Positions 59,875 through 64,000 of a stretch of DNA of 64,000 nt are shown here, piece after piece (the first letter of the stretch is position 1; each line of letters starts with the position of its first letter). A program made the translations under genes and the position numbers. The notes under the pieces were generated by a model. It saw nothing but the letters and a program-made list of their open reading frames with translations, did not search any database and had not been told where the DNA came from. The DNA lies in assembly GCA_019636015.1 (NCBI GenBank), contig JAHBYJ010000001.1:1550001-1614000 (forward strand), read 5' to 3'. This DNA is from Parvibaculaceae bacterium (GTDB lineage: Bacteria; Pseudomonadota; Alphaproteobacteria; Parvibaculales; Parvibaculaceae).

Positions 59875-60498
59875 CTAGGAAAGAGAACTCAAGATGCTGT
59901 CGACTTCCGCTGACGGCACCGCGAGAGCGAGCAGGATCATCTTGCACAATGCGCGCGCATATTCGCTGGAGCCGCGCCCGCTCAATTGCGTCTTCATTCC
60001 TGCGCGGATTGTGCCGACCACCAGGTCGCGCGCGCTGTCGAGAGTGTCGTATGAGAGCCGGCCGGTCCTCAGTCCCGCTTCGAGATCGGGAACGGGGTAG
60101 GCGCGCAGATCGGCATTCACGGTTTCGGCATTTCCCGACAGGGCAAAAACCAGCCAGCCCCAGACCTGATCTTCGCCGGATCGGTTCAACACGAGATAGG
60201 CCTGTGCGATCAGGCGTTCGGCGGGATCGTCTATGGCGGCACAGGCGTTCCGGATCTCGAGAAACGGATCCTTGCCGACCTGCGTCCATAGCGCGTCCAG
60301 CAGGTCTTCGCGGGTGGGAAAGTAGTTGTAGAAGGTGCCTCGCGCGACGCCGGCCGCCTGTATGAAGTCGTCGATGGTTGCATTCTTGTCGCCGCTCGTG
60401 GCGATCACGCGCGCCGCCGCGGCGATGAGTTTCTGCCGCGTCTTCTCACGGCGCTCCTGCCCGATCTCTGCGCGCCGGAGCGCGGTTCCGCCAGCCAT
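59875..60498 (-). CDS. TetR-family transcriptional regulator
   Basis: 207 residues. HTH: REKTRQKLIAAAARVIATSGDKNATIDDFIQAAGVARGTFYNYFPTREDLLDALW. Divergent from the linalool-isomerase-family operon over 123 bases and almost certainly its regulator. The ligand would be a terpene alcohol, acid or CoA ester if the operon assignment is right. Converges with the alpha/beta hydrolase gene. Confidence 0.9.
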   Translation of the reverse strand: MAGGTALRRAEIGQERREKTRQKLIAAAARVIATSGDKNATIDDFIQAAGVARGTFYNYFPTREDLLDALWTQVGKDPFLEIRNACAAIDDPAERLIAQAYLVLNRSGEDQVWGWLVFALSGNAETVNADLRAYPVPDLEAGLRTGRLSYDTLDSARDLVVGTIRAGMKTQLSGRGSSEYARALCKMILLALAVPSAEVDSILSSLS

Positions 60499-60532
60499 TC
60501 CTCATCCCGAAATCAAGCGATTCATTGACTGA

Positions 60533-60582
60533 AATATACAGTATCCATCCATATTGACAAAATATGTTCAATTTCATATCTT
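60533..60582. promoter_or_regulatory. Divergent promoters with overlapping -35 elements
   Basis: Rightward: TTGACA (60554-60559), 17 bases, TATCTT (60577-60582), a near-ideal sigma-70 promoter. Leftward: TTGTCA (60560-60555 on minus), 16 bases, TATATT (60538-60533). The two -35 boxes overlap by five bases, so one repressor could control both. ACTG-N7-CAGT and ATTGA/TCAAT inverted repeats lie inside. Confidence 0.6.
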
Positions 60583-60621
60583 GAATGAAATCGCGCTCTA
60601 ATGGTTTCGGGGAGGAAATCG

Positions 60622-62184
60622 ATGGCCGCGCCCGGCGAGTTTCGGAGAAACGAACCTTTCGACGTCGAAAGGTTGCCGAAACTCGACGCCGATCAGGTCG
60701 GCCATCTGCGCCGCATCGAAAATCTCTCATTGCTTCTGCCGGACGACTGGTCGGGCATGCAGGGCAAGTCGAGCCTTCAGGAAGACTTCGGCGGGCTGCG
60801 CTTTCAACTCGCCTACATGTCCTATGCGCTGGCGCTGACGCACAGGCATCGTCTGCCGGCCGCGCCGGGCGTCTTCCGCAAGACCTTCGAGCGTCTGATC
60901 GAAAAGATGCTTTCCCCCGACGTCTGGACCTACTGGCACTATGTCAGCACCGGCAACGGCCCGATCAACGCGGCGCAAGGGGAATTGCCCGCCGAATGGA
61001 ATCCGGTCGTCAAGGACAACATCATGTACAGCGCCTATCTGCAGTCGATGGCGTTGCTCTATCACTACATCTTCAATGACGCCCGTTACGCCGAGCCGGG
61101 CGCGCTGACGATGGAGCTGAAGCCGCTCTACTGGGGCGCGGGCGGCAAGAAGTTCGTCTATGACGAGCGCTCGCTCAACGACCACCTCTACTGGATGATG
61201 GTGGAAAAGGGCTATCTCGGTATCGCCTGCGAGCCGAATTGTGTCTTCCAGATTTGCAACCAGGTGCCGATCCTCGGCTTTCGTTTTCACGATCTCGTCT
61301 ATGGCGGGACGCTGGCGAAGGAAGTTACCGATGGCTACCTGCGGGCCTGGTCCGATTTCGGCATCGCGAACGAGCGCGGCCATTTCAACATGATGGTGCA
61401 GGAGATCGAGCGAAACCTGATCCCCACGGAAGCGCCATGGGTCGATTTCTGGCTTGGTTCGCTCATGCACGCCTGGAACCCCCGCTTCGTCGAAGAACAC
61501 TACCCGGCACAGATCGCCCGTTGGGGCGAGCCGGGCCCGGAGGGCACGCTATGGGTGAACGAGGCCCCCGGCATTCCCGCGAGTCTCGGTTTCACATCGG
61601 CGCGCGATTTCGGCTGGGCGGCGGTTTGCGCCTCGGAAGTCGGCGATGCGGAGTCGCTTTCGAAAATGCTTGGCTATGCCGACAGATTCCTGCATCGCAC
61701 ATGGTCAGGCGGCGGGCTTCACTATCGCCGTCACGACGAATCTTTCGATGGGGAAGGGCTCTTCAGCGCCATGGACCCGCATACCGGCAACGCGCTGCTC
61801 GGATATGCCCGTCTCAATGTGCCGGGCGGTCTCGAGAAGCTTTATGCGGAACCATGGGGCGAAGAGCACTTCAGGGAGCCTGCACTGACGAATATTTCGG
61901 ACAATGCCGACGTGCTGCGCGCGCGCTATGAGCGCGATGCGCAAAGCCTTGTGCTGACGCTTTCTCCTCGTGCCGGTCGCGACGGCAGGTTGCGGCTGGA
62001 ACTTGGCAATGTATGGGATCGCGGCGGCTGGTCGCTTGCCATTGATGGCGAGCATGTCCTTTCCGGCGGCGCGAGCGGGCCGGGCGCATCCGCTGGTGCC
62101 GTCGCGGCGAAGCGCGAAGGCGAGAGGCTCGTTCTCGAATGCAGCGCCGCCGCGCCGGCGAATTTCGTCATGAGTTTTCACTGA
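60622..62184 (+). CDS. Linalool dehydratase/isomerase (Ldi) family protein
   Basis: 520 residues from ATG 60622, with GGGGAGGA 6 bases upstream; the upstream ATG 60601 lies before the RBS. An (alpha,alpha)6-type all-helical protein with conserved aromatic pattern: FGGLRFQLAYMSYALALTH, KDNIMYSAYLQSMALLYHY and IACEPNCVFQICNQVPILG. The two cysteines nine apart (C203 and C212) match the spacing of the catalytic pair Cys170/Cys179 of Castellaniella Ldi (numbering from memory). No signal peptide, unlike that periplasmic enzyme. Ldi interconverts linalool with geraniol and myrcene. Operon context (dehydrogenase, acyl-CoA ligase) supports terpene alcohol catabolism, but another hydratase/isomerase substrate is possible. 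Confidence 0.75.
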   Translation: MAAPGEFRRNEPFDVERLPKLDADQVGHLRRIENLSLLLPDDWSGMQGKSSLQEDFGGLRFQLAYMSYALALTHRHRLPAAPGVFRKTFERLIEKMLSPDVWTYWHYVSTGNGPINAAQGELPAEWNPVVKDNIMYSAYLQSMALLYHYIFNDARYAEPGALTMELKPLYWGAGGKKFVYDERSLNDHLYWMMVEKGYLGIACEPNCVFQICNQVPILGFRFHDLVYGGTLAKEVTDGYLRAWSDFGIANERGHFNMMVQEIERNLIPTEAPWVDFWLGSLMHAWNPRFVEEHYPAQIARWGEPGPEGTLWVNEAPGIPASLGFTSARDFGWAAVCASEVGDAESLSKMLGYADRFLHRTWSGGGLHYRRHDESFDGEGLFSAMDPHTGNALLGYARLNVPGGLEKLYAEPWGEEHFREPALTNISDNADVLRARYERDAQSLVLTLSPRAGRDGRLRLELGNVWDRGGWSLAIDGEHVLSGGASGPGASAGAVAAKREGERLVLECSAAAPANFVMSFH

Positions 62185-62194
62185 GGCGGCGACC

Positions 62195-62695
62195 ATGCTC
62201 GATGGCACTTTCTCGCTGACCGATCACGATGGAAATGCCGTCACGCAAGCGAGCTATCGCGGCCGCTTCATGCTGATCTATTTCGGTTTCACTCACTGCA
62301 GGAAGGTTTGCCCGCGCTCGCTCGCCTGTATGACAGCGGCGCTGGATGCGTTGGGCGACGCTGCGGGGCGGATCGTGCCGCTCTACATCACCGTCGATCC
62401 CGAACGCGACACGCCGGAGGTGATGAAGTCTTTCCTCGAAGAAAATTTTCCGCGCTTCACAGGGCTGACCGGAAGCCGCGAGGCAATTGACCGCGCGAAG
62501 GCATCCTTCCGCGTCTTCACCCGCAAGGGGCCGGACCCGGAGGACGCGGAGGGCTATGCGGTGCCACATACAGCCTTCGCATACCTGCTCGGACCGGACG
62601 GTACATATCTGACGCATTTCATGGACACCGCTGACCCCGCGAAAATGGCGGGTGGTCTCCGCGACATGCTGGCGAAATCCGCCGCTACGGCCTGA
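62195..62695 (+). CDS. SCO1/SenC-family protein without signal anchor
   Basis: 166 residues, 10 bases after the Ldi-like gene. Thioredoxin-like SCO fold: FMLIYFGFTHCRKVCPRSL with Cys35-x3-Cys39 and the later copper-ligand His125 in YAVPHTAFAY. TVDPERDTPEVMKSF is diagnostic. Normal SCO proteins are membrane-anchored copper chaperones for cytochrome oxidase; here no TM or signal is present from ATG 62195, so it may act in the cytoplasm or as a redox partner of the cysteine-dependent enzyme next to it (inference). Confidence 0.88.
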   Translation: MLDGTFSLTDHDGNAVTQASYRGRFMLIYFGFTHCRKVCPRSLACMTAALDALGDAAGRIVPLYITVDPERDTPEVMKSFLEENFPRFTGLTGSREAIDRAKASFRVFTRKGPDPEDAEGYAVPHTAFAYLLGPDGTYLTHFMDTADPAKMAGGLRDMLAKSAATA

Positions 62696-62731
62696 GACAG
62701 AAACGACAACAAGACAGAACGGGAAACGGCA

Positions 62732-63838
62732 ATGCCGGACATGCAAGCGGCCGTCACGCGCGAGAAGGAGGGTCCCTTCACCATCGAGAAAGTGAAGCTG
62801 GAGGACCCGCGCGACAACGAGGTGCTGGTGCGCATCAAGGGCGTCGGCATGTGCCACACCGATCTCGTGGTGCGCGACCAGTATTTTCCGACGCCGCTGC
62901 CGGCGGTGCTCGGCCATGAGGGTGCGGGCGTGGTGGAGAAGGTCGGCGCCTCCGTCACCAAGGTCGCGCCCGGCGATCATGTCGTGCTGAGCTATGCAAG
63001 CTGCGGCATCTGCGCCAATTGCCAGCGCGGGCTTAACGGCTATTGCCCCGATCTCTATGGCCGGAATTTCAGCGGCGCGCGGCCGGACGGCTCATCGCCC
63101 TGCTGCAGCGAAAAAGGCGAACGCATCAGCAGCTACTTCTTCGCGCAATCCTCTTTCGGCGACTATGCGCTGGCGACCGAGCGCAATGTCGTGAAGATTG
63201 CAAAGGACGTACCCCTCGAAATCATGGGACCGCTCGGCTGCGGCATCCAGACGGGGGCAGGCGCGGTGATGAATGCGCTGAAGCCGGGTGCCGGATCGAG
63301 CATTGCGATTTTCGGCGCCGGTTCCGTCGGGCTTGCCGCGGTCATGGCGGCGAAGACGGTAGGCTGCACGACCATCGTTGCCGTCGACCTGAACGACCAG
63401 CGCCTTGCGCTTGCGCGCGACCTCGGTGCCACCCACGCGCTTCACGGCGATGCGGACACAGTCGGAGCAATCCAGGCGCTGACGGGTGGGGAGGGTGTAC
63501 AGTATTCGATCGAATGCACCGGTCTCCCGCAGGTCGTGCGCCAGGCGGTCGATTGCCTGAGGCTCACCGGCACATGCGGCATCGTCGGCGTTGCCCCTCT
63601 CGGTACCGAATTCAAGCTGGACATGAATGCCGTGCTCTTCGGCCGCACAGTGCGCGGCATCATCGAAGGCGACAGCATCCCGGATATCTTCATCCCCCGG
63701 CTCATCGAGCTCTGGCGGCAGGGCCGCTTCCCTTTCGACCGGCTGATCCGCTTCTATCCGCTCTCTGAAATCGAGGAAGCGGCGCATGCCTCGGAGCGCG
63801 GCGAGGTTCTCAAAGCCGTCCTCCTGCCGGGCCAATGA
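62732..63838 (+). CDS. Zinc-dependent alcohol dehydrogenase (aryl-alcohol/geraniol dehydrogenase-like)
   Basis: 368 residues. Catalytic zinc: Cys41 (GMCHTDL), His62-Glu63 (GHEGAG). Structural zinc: Cys91, 94, 97, 105 (CGICANCQRGLNGYC). NAD site IAIFGAGSVGLAAVMAAK, with Asp in VAVDLNDQR favouring NAD. It is of the XylB/GeoA type and would oxidise geraniol or a similar allylic alcohol to the aldehyde. Third gene of the operon. No aldehyde dehydrogenase follows before the CoA ligase. Confidence 0.9.
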   Translation: MPDMQAAVTREKEGPFTIEKVKLEDPRDNEVLVRIKGVGMCHTDLVVRDQYFPTPLPAVLGHEGAGVVEKVGASVTKVAPGDHVVLSYASCGICANCQRGLNGYCPDLYGRNFSGARPDGSSPCCSEKGERISSYFFAQSSFGDYALATERNVVKIAKDVPLEIMGPLGCGIQTGAGAVMNALKPGAGSSIAIFGAGSVGLAAVMAAKTVGCTTIVAVDLNDQRLALARDLGATHALHGDADTVGAIQALTGGEGVQYSIECTGLPQVVRQAVDCLRLTGTCGIVGVAPLGTEFKLDMNAVLFGRTVRGIIEGDSIPDIFIPRLIELWRQGRFPFDRLIRFYPLSEIEEAAHASERGEVLKAVLLPGQ

Positions 63839-63933
63839 AGGAACAAGCCATGAGCGTCGACTGAGCGCACCTTTCTCCATTGAGCGCTAGCTGCACAACG
63901 CCGATAATGACGCAAGGGAAGAGGGAGGATGCG

Positions 63934-64000
63934 ATGAAGGAAGCCCATGTGCGCGGTGCCACGACACCGTCGCTTCGCGAGGAGACGATTGGCACGGCGC
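63934..64000 (+). CDS. AMP-dependent acyl-CoA synthetase/ligase, N-terminal fragment (window edge)
   Basis: ATG 63934 with GGGAGG five to ten bases upstream; the first 22 residues MKEAHVRGATTPSLREETIG.. match the start of fatty-acyl-CoA synthases of this family (VRG...IEETIG). Truncated by the window end. As the fourth gene it could activate geranic acid or another terpenoid acid as its CoA ester. Confidence 0.55.
   Translation, partial: MKEAHVRGATTPSLREETIGTA

Noticed and set aside
1..64000. CRISPR array, tRNA, rRNA, IS element or prophage
   Set aside because: No regularly spaced direct repeats, no cloverleaf-like or rRNA sequence recognised, and no transposase, integrase or phage structural gene among the readable frames.

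Overview
The window is 64 kb of high-GC chromosomal DNA from a free-living alphaproteobacterium. The evidence is an EcfG-type general-stress sigma factor with GGAAC-N16/17-(C)GTT promoters, two TTAA-N7-TTAA (CtrA-type) boxes ahead of a PAS histidine kinase, and an accessory gene load rich in acyl-CoA, aromatic and terpenoid catabolism. The gene content resembles Parvibaculum or related degraders, but that genus is an inference. I saw no rRNA, tRNA, insertion sequence, integrase or CRISPR array.

Layout. 1-2.6 kb: end of a phytoene-dehydrogenase-like FAD enzyme coupled to a GcvT-like protein. 2.8-5.3 kb: a six-EF-hand secreted protein, then an ECF sigma factor, a small membrane protein (probable anti-sigma factor) and a Spy/ZraP-like metal sensor. 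5.3-8.1 kb: a PuuB/PuuA-like pair (amine gamma-glutamylation and oxidation). 8.1-13.6 kb: PAS histidine kinase, aminopeptidase N, GNAT acetyltransferase. 14.3-19.2 kb: RND pump and lipoprotein adaptor divergent from a MarR regulator. 19.2-23.1 kb: class C beta-lactamase-like hydrolase and two acyl-CoA dehydrogenases. 23.2-31.5 kb: small detoxification and regulator genes, several with very clear operators, then an MltF-like lytic transglycosylase and an OmpW porin.

31.5-35.6 kb: a TetR regulator facing an operon of two PhyH dioxygenases (the second fused to an N-terminal SnoaL-like domain) and a limonene-monooxygenase-like LLM flavoenzyme. 35.6-40.5 kb: a general-stress island with an EcfG-like sigma factor, several GGAAC/GTT promoters, a candidate C-rich small RNA, and DUF3008, flavodoxin-fold, SDR, DUF4142, CinA and ferritin-like proteins. 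40.7-48.0 kb: a meta-cleavage aromatic pathway in two divergent operons around a TetR gene whose probable operator occurs at both operons. 48.0-48.5 kb: a scar with a truncated SDR gene. 48.5-59.8 kb: an accessory block (alpha/beta hydrolases, Lrp, pirin, LysR, isochorismatase-like, MoaF/SnoaL, ThDP enzyme, aldehyde dehydrogenase, Kef-type antiporter). 59.9-64 kb: TetR regulator divergent from an operon of a linalool dehydratase/isomerase-family protein, a SCO1-like protein, a zinc alcohol dehydrogenase and the start of an AMP-dependent acyl-CoA ligase. This order fits terpene alcohol catabolism: hydration/isomerisation, oxidation, CoA activation.

The most novel-looking items are the candidate EcfG-driven small RNA at 35.64-35.72 kb and its surrounding stress regulon, the linalool-isomerase-family operon at the right edge, and the SnoaL-PhyH fusion operon.
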